DNA from: Zygnema cylindricum
Taxonomy: Eukaryota > Streptophyta > Zygnematophyceae > Zygnematales > Zygnemataceae
Assembly (NCBI GenBank): GCA_037447655.1
Contig: JBBHKE010000030.1
Coordinates: forward strand, 310,001-374,000
Direction: 5' to 3'
DNA length: 64,000 bases
In this document: positions 1 through 12,068 of the stretch, one piece after another
Position numbering within the stretch: position 1 is the stretch's first letter
How the letters are laid out: each line of letters starts with the position of its first letter
Position numbers and translations under genes: made by a program
Notes under the pieces: generated by a model
The model's database searches: none
What the model saw: the letters and a program-made list of their open reading frames with translations, nothing else
Told to the model about the DNA's origin: nothing

Positions 1-971
1 AAGTGTACTTCACAGCTGAAAAGGGTAGCCAAGGAATGTTTAGGCTGAATCTGAGTAATGGAAAGATCGAAGTTTCTTATGCCGGTGTAAGTGATTTGAT
101 GATGTGGCATAAAAGATTGGGACATGTGCATCTAGATAGATTGAAAGAAATGAAGAAAATGGGTGTAGTTGAGGGAATGCATTTTGGAGATAATGAGACC
201 TTAGATGATTGTAGTGGATGTGCTCAAGGCATGGCCCACAGACTGCCTTTCCCAAAAATCGCAATATATAAGGGTAAAAATGTCTTTGATTTGATTCATA
301 CTAACATATGGGGAGTGGCCAAAGTTCCATTAGTTGGAGGGAAAATATTTATGCTTACTATCACTGATGATTGGTCTAGATACTCTAGAGTATATTTCTT
401 AAAAAATGAATCTGAGGCTTCAACTTATTTTAAATAGCATAAAGCATGGAGTGAAAAGCTTCATGAGACACCTATAAAGAGAGTGAGGAGTGATAATGGG
501 GGGGAATACACTTCTAATGAGTTTGAGGATTTTTTGAAAAAAGGGAGGGGTTCAAAACCAAAAGAGTGTTCTAAAGAACCAAGAACAAAACGGTGTAGCC
601 GAGAGACTAAATCGGACATTAAGTGATAGTGCCCGTAGTATGATGTCGGATAAAAAGATAAGAAAAGGTTTTTAGGCAGAAGCTATGATTCGTACTAACT
701 ATCTAAAAAATAGAGTCATTACCTCTGTGGTAAAAGGACAAACACCTTATGAAAGATGTACCGGGAGAAAAACTAATATTTCACACTTAAAGGTGTTCGG
801 AAATCAAGTGTTTGGTCTAAAAACAGAAAAATCTGATTGGAAGTTAGATGCAACGGGAAAACCGAGATACCTACTTGGGTATGATAAAAATGTAAAAGGA
901 TAAAGAATTTATGATCTCGGAAGAGAAGACATCATTCTAGTAAAACACTAGGTAGACATGGATGAAGGAAA
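1..971 (+). pseudogene. E1 copia integrase region, left part (interrupted)
   Basis: Remains of the GAG-pre-integrase zinc domain and integrase core of a Ty1/copia polyprotein, which would insert retrotransposon cDNA. The HHCC finger is visible: HKRLGH at about 108-125 and CSGC at about 210-221. The first catalytic Asp is lost (HTNIWG, Asp to Asn, near 303). RSDNGGEYTS with the second Asp is at about 487-510. The AERLNRTLSD block with the Glu region is near 600. Stops occur at 435 (CAG to TAG), about 674 (TGG to TAG) and 901, with a frameshift near 540. The reading ends at DMDEG and resumes at 42284, so this is the left half of an element split by the copia-B insertion. The 5' end lies outside the window. 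Confidence 0.9.
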
Positions 972-1968
972 TGCAATTTTGTGTCCTCTATTGAACTACA
1001 GAATCTAGGAAGCCTCTAGATAGTTTTTAACTAACCCACTTCAAGCCACAACCACAGATGCCCAAGAAGGCAAACATAGAGTATGACTGCACTCTTGTGA
1101 AGCCTAGACTCTTTTGAGTCTGTAGCAAAAAGAATCACTGAAAACGGCCAACCAGCCGATAAGTTATGAGGTGGCAAAAATGCCAATTTTACAAACTCTC
1201 ACAGAGAGAGGTGAGTGTCTATCCAAAAAAAACGAAGTCCTAACCCCTCTCACAATCCCTATCTACTACAGTACAAACCAATCAAATAACTGTAGATTAT
1301 ATAAAGGTACTACAACCGATGTCTTTTCTGTACGACCTGTGTACGATAAGGCCACTGAGTGCAAGCGTGTCACCCATCCACTCGTTCGTATGGAATTCCC
1401 GCAACCAAATGTTATCCCTCCACGTGGCGCCAGGTCATGCCCCATCCAAAAACGCCAAAGTGACCATTCCGCGACCCCGATAGTGATATATGCCGTCGGA
1501 TTAAATCCAACATTGAATGTTGGCCATCAAAACAAATGTCTCAATCATTTGTTTCGTGCGAAATGACGTCCGCACCAAAACTTTAACTAGTTCTATGTTC
1601 CTTTGTTCACATATTAGTTAATCCCTTTCAAGACTATGTATAAGTTTAAATACATATCAATCCCTATGTACTTTAACGGACTTCTACGACAACTGGTTAA
1701 AGCTAACGGCTACACTGTACTCTATCGGTCGGAGGTTCATGTATTGCCGAACTCAACCTTTTGTTGAGAGTGACATAAGTAACTCTTTAGTCTTGCCTGT
1801 TGAACTAAGGCACTCATGGCTCAACCACCCTCTCTATCCCTCAGTGACTAGAACAAGTATGGTGGCTAGAGAGAGGAGGTGGAGGCAAGTTGTCCGCCCT
1901 TTTCGTTTTTTTTTATACTGATATATTTAGACCTAGAAAATACTCTATAAATCTAGTATAATTCAACA
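972..1968 (-). repeat. 3' LTR of the copia-B host element
   Basis: On the minus strand it begins TGTTGAATTATAC at 1968, next to an AAGGAGAG-type purine tract, and ends ..AATTGCA at 972. It is 997 bp long and matches the LTR at 41277-42283. Its left flank GGAAA (967-971) pairs with AGAAA at 42284-42288 as a TSD with one change. The terminal 25 bases still carry the gag-start segment typical of this family. A tRNA B-box-like stretch lies near 1730. Confidence 0.9.
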
Positions 1969-2373
1969 CTCTCCTTATTTTCTAGTCTAACTTTAACTTC
2001 AGTTTTAGTCCTCATTTATCTCTGCAATATTTTAATTTGGGAGAAGGCACAAGTTTTGTCATCATATCAGCCCCCATTTCCTCATCAGATCTATATACAA
2101 GATTCACAATCTTATTCTCAATTTTTTCTCTAACAAAACTCAATCGTATGTCCATATGCTTAGCTCTTAAATGATGTTTTGGATTAGCTGCAATTGCAAT
2201 CGAAGCTTGATTATCAAAAAACACTTCATGCACTCCCTCTTTCATATCCCCCAATTCTTGCAACAAGGATTTCACCCACATCAACTCTTTCACAGTAGAA
2301 CAAAAGGCTATGTACTCAACCTCTATAGTAGATTGAGCAACCATCTTTTGTTGCTTGCTGCTCCGACAACAAG
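1969..2373 (-). pseudogene. Copia-B host RNase H, C-terminal part
   Basis: Minus-strand end of the polyprotein: KQQKMVAQS, VEYIAFCS, KELMWVKSLL, FFDNQASIAIAANPKHH, KHMDIRLSF, then the purine tract and 3' LTR. This is the copia RNase H, which degrades RNA in RNA:DNA hybrids during reverse transcription. The frame is cut at 2373 by the copia-A composite and resumes at 36271. Flanks 2369-2373 and 36271-36275 are both ACAAG, the TSD of that insertion. The catalytic Glu of MEAEY is changed (IEVEY context) and the CDNQ Cys is Phe. Confidence 0.88.
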
Positions 2374-3409
2374 TGTAAGAATTGATGGTTCTTTTAGTAT
2401 TTTCTAGGTCTAAAATAAAGTGCAGAAAAAGAAGCCGAGGCATCTGTCTCTAACTTCTCTCTCCAACTCTCACACTTGTTGCAGTCACTGAGAAGTTGGA
2501 GAGGAAGCTAGTGTCATGGCTGCCTATGCTATCCAGAGATTTACAGGGTAGTACTAAAAGGAAAGCTGTCGCCTAGAGGATTTGATCCTGGTACCAACGG
2601 AAAGGTAATGCCGCCAGAAGCCGGTAGCCTCATCCATTTAGTCTAGGATTAATGGTAGACGATATAGAGTTTAAGAAATATCTAAACGTTTACATATAGG
2701 CTAATTCAATTAACGGTAACTATAAACGGTATACATAGAGTCAGTTATAAAAAGTACGGATTACGAGTACGAAGAATAAATATGTACCGCGCATTTGTTT
2801 CGACAACGAAACAAATACATCCCAGATATTTATGACGGCTACGATTAAAATTGACATTCAATCGGACGGCCGAAAAGAATGCTGAGATTGCGGAAAAAGA
2901 TTTCGGCGGTTTAAGGTCGCCGCCACATCGGATGACACATGGCACCACGACATTGGATTTCGGCATCTTCAAGAATTACGGAAACGAATCCAGAAAAGAC
3001 ACGCGTCGACATTTTGGTCATGTCGTACAATGTTCGTACATAAAATACACCGACAGCTGTACCATTATGTACGGTACAATAATATGATTGGTGCCGTACG
3101 TTAGTAAATAGAGTTTTAGAGAGAGATAAGACTTAGAAAAATTTGGTAGATAGGACCCTCTCTCCTAAAGAGCTCCTGTACAAAATGTCAACTTTGACCC
3201 TCCAAAACTTACTGCTCAGGGGAGCAAATTCAAAGATTCTTTTTGCTATCGACTTAGAAGAGTCTTGCCTTCACAGGGGTGAAGGTGGTTAGAGTTTTTG
3301 TTTGCCAGGGTGGCAGTTATTCGTGCTGAAAGACAAAGGGGTCAAGGTTATCCTAGAGGCTTTGTGTGAGCTGCCAACTCTGAGGTCATATGGAGGTCTC
3401 ATAGTTGTA
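2374..3409 (+). repeat. Copia-A LTR 1 (5' end of composite)
   Basis: 1036 bp, from TGTAAGAATTG to ..TAGTTGTA (terminal CA decayed to TA), followed by a decayed half-tRNA PBS (GGTTATAGGCCCA). It contains an antisense T-arm-like GATTTGATCCTGG segment near 2580 and a stem-loop at 3036-3072. The gag ATG (3390) lies inside the LTR. It resembles the last LTR (35208-36270) more than the middle ones in its first 150 and final 200 bases. Confidence 0.88.
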
Positions 3410-4366
3410 GGTTATAGGCCCACCATCTAGGGTGCCTATATTTAATAGAGCTGGCTTGATATACTGGGAAAGTATAATGACAGAAGTTCTATGTGAGAAA
3501 CATTTTTGGGGAATAGTGAGTGGACGGGTGAGGCGTCCACCTAGTCTATGGATACCTCTAGGGTTTACAGGAGACAGATTCACTATAAATGCAGATCCAT
3601 ATTCAAAGTAGGAGGCAAAAGAAGGAGAGGTGGTGGACAAAGGAAAGGAGAAGGAAACGACCACACGAATAGCAACTAGTTCGGCATTCATGTCATCTAT
3701 TCCGAGGAACGAGGAGAATGATACTGATACGTAGAACTTCAGCAATATGGCGGCAAAGCACTTCATCCTCCGCCATTTTACTCAAGGACTTCCATGTCCT
3801 CATTTACAAGTAGAAAGGGCATCCGATCTTTGGATGGCTCTAATAAAGATGTACCGAACTGGTACGATTCAACAATAACAGTTGGCCGATCAAAATGTTA
3901 AGGAGTATGTATACAAAGGGGGAAAGTTGTTGGATTTTTGCAATGAGCTTGCTACACTTTTCATGGAGCTACAGAGTGCTGGAAAAGATTTTAGTGAAAA
4001 AGAAAAGGTTAACTGTCTACTGATGAACTTACTCGATAAGTTCGAGAACATAGTAAACCGTGTGCAGGACTTGCCGGAATCAAGGTGGATATGGAACTCA
4101 GTGGTAGGAATGATTCTCGTTCGCGAAATAGAATTAAGATCCAAAGGGGAGGAAAGAGTGGGCAAGCCTTGGCAGCTGGGACCGATTAGAGGAACAAAGA
4201 TTCTCGGAGACCGGTCGGAAATTACGGAGGGGGGAGCAGAAAAATCACACTGACGAGTTCGGACCAAGTGCTCCTTAGGGTTTATGTCATTTCTGTAAGA
4301 AACCGGGGCACTATATGGCGGAGTGCAATAAACTAACTGAGCTTCGGTTAAAGGAGGGGCAAACAG
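3390..4366 (+). pseudogene. A1 gag (capsid/nucleocapsid) pseudogene
   Basis: Copia Gag, which would build the virus-like particle. It starts at the ATG in the LTR, with stops already at codons 5 and 7, then reads on through PPSRVP and the WGIVSG-like segment. The clearest block is 3882-4253 (DFCNELATLFMELQ, then LLDKFENIVNRVQDLP), a UBN2-like capsid region. A CCHC zinc knuckle, CHFCKKPGHYMAEC, is intact at about 4284-4325. Several frameshifts separate these pieces. The family start codon is upstream of the PBS, so the PBS is inside the coding frame. Confidence 0.85.
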
Positions 4367-4738
4367 GTGGAACCGAAAAGGAAAGAAAAAGGCCCTTGTG
4401 ACACAGGTACATGGGGTGAATCCGAAGACGAGGACAATGAGCTCTTATTAGATGAGGAGTTGGAAGCGACAAACGAGGTAGAAATTCCACGAAAGCAAAA
4501 ATGTGCTTTTAGTAGATTGAAAGGTGAAGCAGGCTGGATATTAGATTCAGGTGCCTCCATGCACATGTGTAAGGATACACACCTGTTCATGAAGATAAGA
4601 AAGATTCCTACTTTAGAGATAGAGTACGAGGATGGAAGGATAATCATTACTACTCTTGTAGGATCGGTAGATCTAAAATTGTTAGTAGAAGGAAAGACAT
4701 TTATAGTTACATTCTACGATGTATTGATTATTTCGTAG
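4367..4738 (+). pseudogene. A1 aspartic protease region
   Basis: Retroviral-type aspartic protease, which would cleave the Gag-Pol polyprotein. The catalytic motif is intact as WILDSGASMHMC, with Asp at 4544-4546. Downstream blocks include IPTLEIEYEDGR and LVGSVDLKLLVEG. The frame is open for about 120 codons and ends at a TAG (4736) where relatives have Gln (PQLSKNL). Confidence 0.88.
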
Positions 4739-5775
4739 TTGAACAAAAACCTCATCTCTACGTTTGTATTAGATGATAAGGGTTTTGATACTAGCACTAG
4801 GAAAGGAGTCCTTACTGCTAGTTTTGAGGAGGAAATCTATTTCACTGCTGAAAAAGGTTGCCAAGGGATGTTTAGGCTGATTTTAAGCAATGAAAAGAAG
4901 AAACTTTATTATGCAGGTGTTGATGATATAATGATGTGTCATAAGAGGCTTGGGCATGTAAATCTAGATAAGTTAAGAGAGATGAAAAAGACGGGAGTGG
5001 TGGAAGGGATTAAGTTCAGTGAGAGTGATATTATAAGTGATTGTAGAGGATGTGCTCAAGGTAAAACACACAGATTGCCCTTTCCTAAAACGGCCACCTT
5101 TAAGGGAGAAAAAATTGTAGATCTAGTACACAGATATTTGGGGACCGGCTAAAGTGCCCTCACCGGGGGGGAAGAGATTTTTGATGACTATCACTGATGA
5201 ATGGTCTCGGTATTCCCGGGTGTATTTTTTGAAAAATCAGTGAGAAGCTCAGGATTGCTTTCGACAGTATAAAGCATGGAGTGAAAAACTCCATGAAACT
5301 CCAATCAAGAGAGTAAGGAGTGAGAATAGTGGGGAGTACACTTCTAACCAGTTTGATGATTTTTCTGAGGGAAAATGGAGTCCAACACCAAAAGACAGTT
5401 CCAGAAAACCCGGATCAGAATGAGGTAGCTGAAAGGTTAAATAGAACACTAAGTGATAGAGCTAAAAGTATGTTGTCAGATAAAAAGATAGGAAAATGGT
5501 TTTGGGCAGAAGCAATGAACTGTGCTAATTACCTCAAAAATAGAGTTCTTACTTCAGATATAAAAGATCAATTACCTTATAAGAGATGGACATGCCGGAA
5601 ACCAGACATATCTCACTTTAAGGTTTTCGGCGGTCAAGTATTCAGTCTAGATACAGATCGGTCCGATTGGAAGCTAGATCCTAAAGGAAAACCGGGATAC
5701 TTATTAGGATATGATAAGGATGTTAAAGGATATAGAGTTTACGATCTAAAAAGGGAAGATATAATCTTAGTATAG
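4739..5775 (+). pseudogene. A1 integrase region
   Basis: Continues from the protease (NLISTFVLDDKGFDT). The zinc finger HKRLGH ... CRGC is intact (about 4940-5055). The first catalytic Asp block (HTDIWG) is destroyed near 5130 by a 2-base loss that shifts the frame. The second reads RSENSGEYTS near 5318 (Asp to Glu). The Glu block is ENPDQNEVAERLNRTLSD (about 5407-5460). The C-terminal part ISHFKVFGGQVFSLDTD and GYLLGYDKDVKGYRVYDL is well kept up to a TAG at 5773. Confidence 0.88.
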
Positions 5776-7741
5776 CATCTAGTAGTTATGGATGAAGGAA
5801 AGTTTGTGGATCCCTTCAAGTATACAAAGTCAGTAAAAATCAGATTTGAGTCAGAAAATTCCGATGACTTTGAGCTTCCTAACTATGCAGGTTTTAGAGG
5901 AGATGACATTCTTGCAGGTACAAATCAGACCGAAAAGGACTCGGCTGGGGAAACTCTAGTGACAATTCTACCCGAAGCGGAAGACGTGGTGGAAATTGAT
6001 TCGAAATTAAGGGATAGGGGGGAGCTTAGATTGTTCAAAAGAGCCCACGAGAACTATCTATTTTGGCCATATATTTTGAGGAGGGTAGGAGAAGTAGGAA
6101 AAGATTGTAAGAAAAACAGATTAATAATAAGGTAACCAAACTATCTCATCAAAATGAACCTCAAACTTATGGAGAGGCGATGACTTGTCCAGAAAGGAAA
6201 CGGTGGAAGACACCCATCAATGAGGTGATGGCCTCAATTATGGAAGCTGATATTACGGAGTTGGTAGACTGTCCACCTAACAGAAAACTAATCGGTTGTA
6301 AGTGGGTTTTCAAATTAAAAATGAACCCGGATAACACCATTGAGCGTTACAAAGCCTGATTAGTGGCAAAAGGATTTACACAGAAAGAAGGAATCAACAA
6401 CGAGGAAACTTTTGCTCGGTCCTCAGATTTCCCTCCGTCCGCATACTTTTCTGTCTAGAAGCAGCGGAAGACATGGAGGTGCACCAGATGGACATCAAGA
6501 CAACCTTTTTGCATGGAGAATTGGAATAGGAGATCTTCATGCGAGAACGAGAAGTATTTGTGGAGGAAGGAGAGGAGAGTAAGGTATGCTGGCTGATTAG
6601 ATCTCTTTACGGTTTGAAATAGGCGCCTCGACAGTGGAATAAGAAACTTGATGAGTTTCTTACCGATCTGGGCTATATCCGGATCAGCTCAGATCACTCA
6701 ATCTATGTTTTTGAAGATGAGGAAGGTGTTATATTTATTGCAATTAATGTTGATGATTTGCTTGTTTTAAGTACATCAATGGAAAAAATTAATAAACTAG
6801 AAATCGATCTTAAGGGGAGATTTGAAATGAAGGATGTGAGGGAAGCAAAATATATTTTGAGAATTCAAGGTGAAAGAGACCGGGAAAGAAATATTATAAG
6901 ATTGACTTAAAAAGAAGCAATATAGAACATGCTCGAAAAATTTCAGATGGATAAAGCTAATAGTTGTACAACTCCAATGGAGTTAAAGAAGGGAAGTGAG
7001 GGGAGTGAGGAAGAAGGAGTCATAGTCTTAGACGAGGAATTATCTCCTGAAGAACAAAAGTTTATGCAGACTATTCCTTACAGGCTAGTAGTGGGAAGCC
7101 TAATCTATTTTATGAATTGTACCCGACTGGATTTAGATGCAGCTGTAGGAGTGCTGAGTTGAAGTCTAAATGCTCCCACTAAGAGGGATTGGGAGGCAGC
7201 TAAGAGAGTCGTTAGATATTTGATAGGAACTAGGGATATATGGTTGCATTTGGGTGGGGAGAATACTGACATCACTACTTGGAGTGATGCCATGTATGGT
7301 GATGCTTTGATGACGAGTTGTACTTCTGGATATGTATTATATGTGGGTGATGGGGCTTGCTGTTGGAGTAGCAAATAGCAAAAGGTTATTGCTCAGTCCA
7401 CCATGGAGGCTGAGTATATGGCCTTTTGCTCTGATGTAAAAGAATTGATGTGGGTCAAGTCTTTGCTTGGTGAGCTAAGTCACCTTAAGAGTGGTGTGCA
7501 TAATTTTTTTTGTGATAATCAGGCAACAATCGTTATTTCCGCCAATCCTAAACATCATTTTAAAGCCAAACACATGGACATTAGACTCAGCTTTGGTAGA
7601 GAGAAAGTAGAAAACAAAATAAACAGTTTAGAGTACCGACAATATAGGTATATGGTAGCAGATATGATGACCAAACCTGTGCTTTCCCCTAAGCTTATTT
7701 TTTGCAGGGAGAAGTGTGGTCTGAAATTAAATAATGACTAG
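5776..7741 (+). pseudogene. A1 linker, reverse transcriptase and RNase H
   Basis: An acidic linker (5788-6135) precedes the reverse transcriptase (about 6180-6900): CKWVFKLKMNPDNTIERYKA, then HQMDIKTTFLHGELE, then LITLYGLK-type blocks. The polymerase box is NVDD (6746-6757) instead of the usual YVDD. RNase H follows (about 7080-7741): LIYFMNCTR, TTWSDAMYGDA, STMEAEYMAF, FCDNQATIVISANPKHH and KHMDIRLSF. Stops are frequent (about 6357, 6528, 6619, 6908, 7160 and a TAG at SSK*QKV near 7376). Two lesions, NVDD and the TAG in SSK*QKV, recur at the same places in body A2. Confidence 0.9.
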
Positions 7742-7754
7742 AAAATAAGGGGAG
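7742..7754 (+). promoter_or_regulatory. Polypurine tract of A1
   Basis: AAAATAAGGGGAG directly before the LTR. Copia elements prime plus-strand DNA synthesis from such a tract. The same AAATAAGGGGAG precedes most other LTRs here (28019-28030, 33105-33115, 44074-44085, 55094-55105). Confidence 0.85.
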
Positions 7755-8805
7755 TGTAGAAATTGATGGTTTATTTTAAGTATTTTCTAGGTCTAAATAG
7801 AAGTATAGAAAGAAGCTGAGGCAGTCTACCTCTAACTTCTTTCTCCAACTCTCAAACTTGTCTCACTGAGAAATTGGAGAAAGAGTTAGGGCCATGGCTA
7901 CCTAGGCTATCCAGAGGTTTATGGGAAATATACATTAGTTAGGGGTTTAATTTACTAAAAGGTATGTGCCGGCCATAGGATTTGATCCTGGTACGTGCCG
8001 GCCGGCAGACAGTTGGTTGCCAGTAGCCTTAGCAGTTAAGCCTAGACCTAGTGTTACGTACTATATGGTTTGATATTTTATTAAACATTTCCACGTAGGA
8101 TAATTCATTTAACTTTAATTGTATACGAGATACATAGATCCGGTAATGTAAAAGTATGGATTACGGTGCGGATAAGAAATCAATACCGCGAATTTATTTC
8201 TTTAGCGAAACGAATACCACGCATGTATTTATTACGGCTACGATTAAATGTGAATTTAATAGGACGGCCGAAATTAGCGCCGAGATCGCGGAAGAAGATT
8301 TCGGCGGTTTGTGGTCATCGCCACGTCGGATGTCACGTGGCGAAATTACATTGGATCGTGGTATCTCCAGTGATTACGGCACCGAATCCGGATATGACAT
8401 GTGTCGACATTTTGGCCATGTGTACAATGTCTGTATATAAATTACACCGGCAGTTGTACTTTTGTGTACGGAACTGTGATTTGATTGGCTCCGTACATCT
8501 GTAAATAGAGTCTGTCAGAGAGATAGGACTTAGAAAAAATTAGAAGATAGGACCCTCTCTCCCAAAGAGCTTCTATACAAAAGGTCAACTTTGACCCTCT
8601 ATAACTTATTAATCAGGGGAGCAAATTCAGAGATTCTTTTTGTTATCGACTCACGGGAGTCTTGCCTTCACATGGGTGAAGTTGGTCAGAGTTTTTATCT
8701 GCCAGGGTGACAGTTATTTTTGTTGAAATACAAAGGGGTCACGGCTATTCAGAGGCTTTTTGGAAGCTGTCCACTCTGAGAACTTATGGAGGTCTCAGAG
8801 TTTCA
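7755..8805 (+). repeat. Copia-A LTR 2, shared by bodies A1 and A2
   Basis: 1051 bp, TGTAGAAATTGATGG to ..CAGAGTTTCA. It is preceded by the A1 purine tract and followed by a PBS and a second gag, so one LTR serves as the 3' LTR of A1 and the 5' LTR of A2. It is nearly identical to the start of the LTR at 28031 and less like LTRs 1 and 4. The gag ATG is at 8786-8788, inside the LTR. Confidence 0.9.
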
Positions 8806-9292
8806 GGTTATGGGCCCACCATCTAGGGTACCAATCTTTAATGGAAATAGCTTCATATAAAAAGAAAGTATGATGATAGAAGCTCTATGCGAAAAAAAGG
8901 TTTTGGGGGATAGTGAGTGGACGGTTTGGGCGTCCATTAAGTCTTGGCATTCCTCCAGGGTTTGGAGGAAGCACATTCACCATGAAAGAGGATCCACCTT
9001 GAACGGAGGAAACAAATGAAGGAGAGGTGGTGGACAAAGGAAAGGAGAAGGAGGTCACCACACCAATAGAAACTGGTTCAGCATTCATGTCACCTATTCC
9101 GAGGAACGAGGAGAATGATACTCAAACCTGGGACTTCAACAATATGGCGGCAAAGCACTCCATCCTAAGCCATCTCACTCAAAGACTTGCATGTCCTCAT
9201 TTGTAGGTAGAAAGGGCATCCGATCTTTGGATGGCTCTCATAGTGATGTACCGAAGTGGTACGATTCAGCAACAACAGTTGGCTGATCAGAA
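8786..9292 (+). pseudogene. A2 gag fragment fused to pol by deletion
   Basis: Gag start MEVSEFQVMGPPSRVPIFNG, then an in-frame stop near 8858 and frameshifts. The sequence matches A1 gag to the block GTIQQQQLADQK at about 9260-9290, where A1 continues NVKEYVYKGG. Here it jumps straight to integrase C-terminal sequence (YRVYDLKREDIILV, from about 9293). Both ends have similar GATnnnAAnG(A/G)(G/A)TAT-type sequence, so a deletion between short similar sites removed the zinc knuckle, the protease and most of the integrase. Confidence 0.82.
8806..8818 (+). promoter_or_regulatory. Half-tRNA-iMet primer-binding site of A2
   Basis: GGTTATGGGCCCA immediately follows the LTR terminal CA. It is complementary to the anticodon stem-loop of initiator tRNA-Met, the priming mode known for Drosophila copia and yeast Ty5. 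It also encodes Val-Met-Gly-Pro of Gag. Confidence 0.88.
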
Positions 9293-11053
9293 AGTATATA
9301 GAGTTTATGATCTAAAAAGGGAAGATATAATCTTAGTAAAGCATCTAGTAGTTATGGATGAAGGAAAGTTTGTGGATCACTTCAAAATACAAAGTCAGTA
9401 AAAATCAGATTTGAGTCAGAAAATTCGGATGACTTTGAGCTTCCTAACTATCCAGGTTTTAGAGAAGATGACATTCTTGCAGGTACAAATCAGACGAAAA
9501 AGGACTCGGCTGTGGAAACTCTAGTGACAACTTTACCCGAAGCGGAAGACATGGTGGAAATTGATTCGGAATGAAGGGATAGGGGAGAAGCCGAGTTTGT
9601 TTGAAAGAATCCACGAGAACCATCTATTCTGGCCTCACATTTTGAAGGGGGAAGGAGAAGTAGCAAAAGACTGCAAGAAAAATAAGTTAATAACAAGGTA
9701 ACTAAACTATCTCATCAAGATGAACCTTAAACTTATGGAGAGGCGATGACTTGTCCAGAAAGGAATCGGTGGAAGACAGCCATCAATGAGGAGATGGCCT
9801 TAATTATGGCAGCCGATGCTTGGGAGCTGGTGGATTGTCCACCTTACTGAAAACCAATCGGTTGTAAGTGGGTTTTCAAGTTAAAATTGAACCGAGATAA
9901 CACAATCGAGCGCTACAAGGCCGGACTAGTGGCAAAGGGATTTACACAAAAGGAGGGAATTGACTACGAAGAAACCTTTGCCCCAGTGATCAGATTTCCC
10001 TCAGTCGGTATACTTCTCAGCCTGGTAGCAGCGGAAGACATGGAAGTGCACTTGATGGACATCAAGACAACCTTTTTGCATGGAGAATTGGAAGAGGAGA
10101 TCTTCATGCGACAACCCGAAGGGTTTTTGGAGGAAGGAGAGGAGAGTAAGGTATGCCGGCTGATTAAATCTCTTTATGGTTTAAAACAGGCGCCTCGATA
10201 GTGGAATAAGAAGCTTGATGAGTTTCTTACCGGTCTGGGATATATCCGGATCAACTCAGATCACTCAATCTATGTTTTTGAAGATGATGAAAGTTTTATA
10301 TTTATTGCAATTAATGTTGATGATTTGCTTGTTTTAAGTAAATCAATGGAAAAAATTAATAAACTGAAAACCGATCTTAAGGGGAGATTTGAAATGAAGG
10401 ATATGGGGGAAGCAAAATCTATTTTGGGAATTCAAGAAGAGAGAGACCGAAAAAGAAAAATTATAAGATTGACTCAAAAAGAAGCAACAGGGAACATGCT
10501 TGAAAAATTTCAAATGGATAAAGCTAATAGTTGTACAACTCCAATGGAGTTGAAGAAGGGAAGTGAGAGGAGTGAGGAAGGAGGAGTCATAGTCTTAGAC
10601 GAGGAATTATCTCCTGAAGAACAGAAGTTCATGCAGACTATTCCTTACAGGCAAGTAGTGGGAAGTCTAATCTATTTTATGAATTGTACCCAGCCGGATT
10701 TAGCTGCAGCTGTAGGAGTGCTGAGTAGAAGTCTAAATGCTCCCACTAAGAAGGATTGGGAGGCAGCTAAGAGAGTCCTTAGATACTTGGTAGGAACTAG
10801 AGATCTATGGTTGCATTTGGGTGGGGAGAATACTGACATCACTACTTGGAGTGATTTCAGTTATGGTGATGCTTTGATGACGAGATGTACTTCTGGATAT
10901 GTATTATATGTGGGTGATGGGGCTTGCTGTTGGAGTAGCAAATAGCAAAAGGTTATTGCTCAGTCCACCATGGAGGCTGAATATATAGCCTCTTGCTCTG
11001 CTGTTAAAGAATTGATGTGGGTTAAGTCTTTGCTTGGTGAGCTAGGTCACCTT
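9293..11053 (+). pseudogene. A2 pol: integrase tail, reverse transcriptase, RNase H (left part)
   Basis: Starts with YRVYDLKREDIILVKHLVVM and the acidic linker. Reverse transcriptase blocks follow from about 9780 (INEEMALIMAADAWELVDC, KGFTQKEGIDYEETFAPVIR, HLMDIKTTFLHGELEEEIF). The longest open piece is 10325-10945. The active-site box is NVDD near 10313-10324, as in A1. Stops include TGA near 9848 and TAG at 10199 (APR*WN). The TAG at 10943 (SSK*QKV) is shared with A1. The gene is cut at 11053 (..GELGHL) by the TRG array and resumes at 27757. Confidence 0.9.
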
Positions 11054-12029
11054 TGTTGTCCATAGCCTATTTCAGCCATGGATTACTCACGGAAACACCC
11101 ACAGACTACCTCAAAAACAGCTGTGTTTCAGACAGCACAGATTACTTCAAACTAAACAGAATCACCTCAAACCACACCAATAGGCAGTATACCATATACA
11201 CTATAAACTCCCAAAGTTACAGCTAAATCCACCAAGGCATCTAGAAGATATAGGCTCCAGAGTTTCACAAAAACAGCTGACAGCTTCACAAACTAACCAC
11301 TTAGACTGCTCACAGAAACTTAGAGAGACACTGGAATACAATGAAACTTCACACACATATATATTCTATATCATAGAATAACTCCACAAAGTTTCACATG
11401 AAAGCACCAAACAGAGTGATCACACTAACAGGTCAAAGATGTAGAAACCAGTTTGCCATTACTTTGATTAACTTGACTGCGATAAATAAAATAATCTAAG
11501 TCCTGCAAGTTATACTCAGAGTACGGAGGCATACCAGCCGTACTGTATCTACTCTAATAAAATAATTAGTCAAAAGGGACAAACCTCTGTTGTACATAAT
11601 ATTTACACCGTACTCTTCGTATGTGAGAAACCAAGCTACCACTAAGCAACTACTAAGCTACCACTACCGTACAATCATCATTACTCGAGATCTATCCTAG
11701 TCATATTATCCGCGGCTGGGCTGGGCTGCGCTTGTCCGTACGGATCATACAAATAGCCGCAGCTACGTTGACTTAACTGCGTCGCAGCTCCGCAGTACTG
11801 GCGGCGCCTATTCCAACATTCTGTTTATTTTACATCGGATCGCTTCGCGTTCCGCCGTCCATTTGTCACAGCTTGTTCACACCACTCAATGAGTATTTTA
11901 CGTCACTTTAATTATATCAATCGAATCGCTCCCCCAATCCGTGAATCTATTCAAACCTCCATATTAAATCCAATTAGCAGTTACGGGCAAACTGTCTCGT
12001 ACGCACGAAACTGACTTTTCAAAACAACA
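11054..12029 (-). repeat. TRG LTR a (3' terminal)
   Basis: 976 bp, with the left end TGTTGTCC next to the TSD ACCTT. It is the terminal 3' LTR. By eye it differs from terminal LTR e at only about 15 positions over about 640 bases. Inner LTRs differ from it far more. It contains GTACGG/CCGTAC inverted repeats and a TAGCTTAGTAG-type repeat on the minus strand. Confidence 0.9.
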
Positions 12030-12068
12030 CTCCCCCGAAAATTTAGTTTCGTGCACCCAAAAAAAATA

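Noticed and set aside
972-1968. Plus-strand frames inside LTRs (for example 1171-1566, 41663-41878)
   Set aside because: They are reverse-strand readings of LTR sequence with no conservation of frame between copies.
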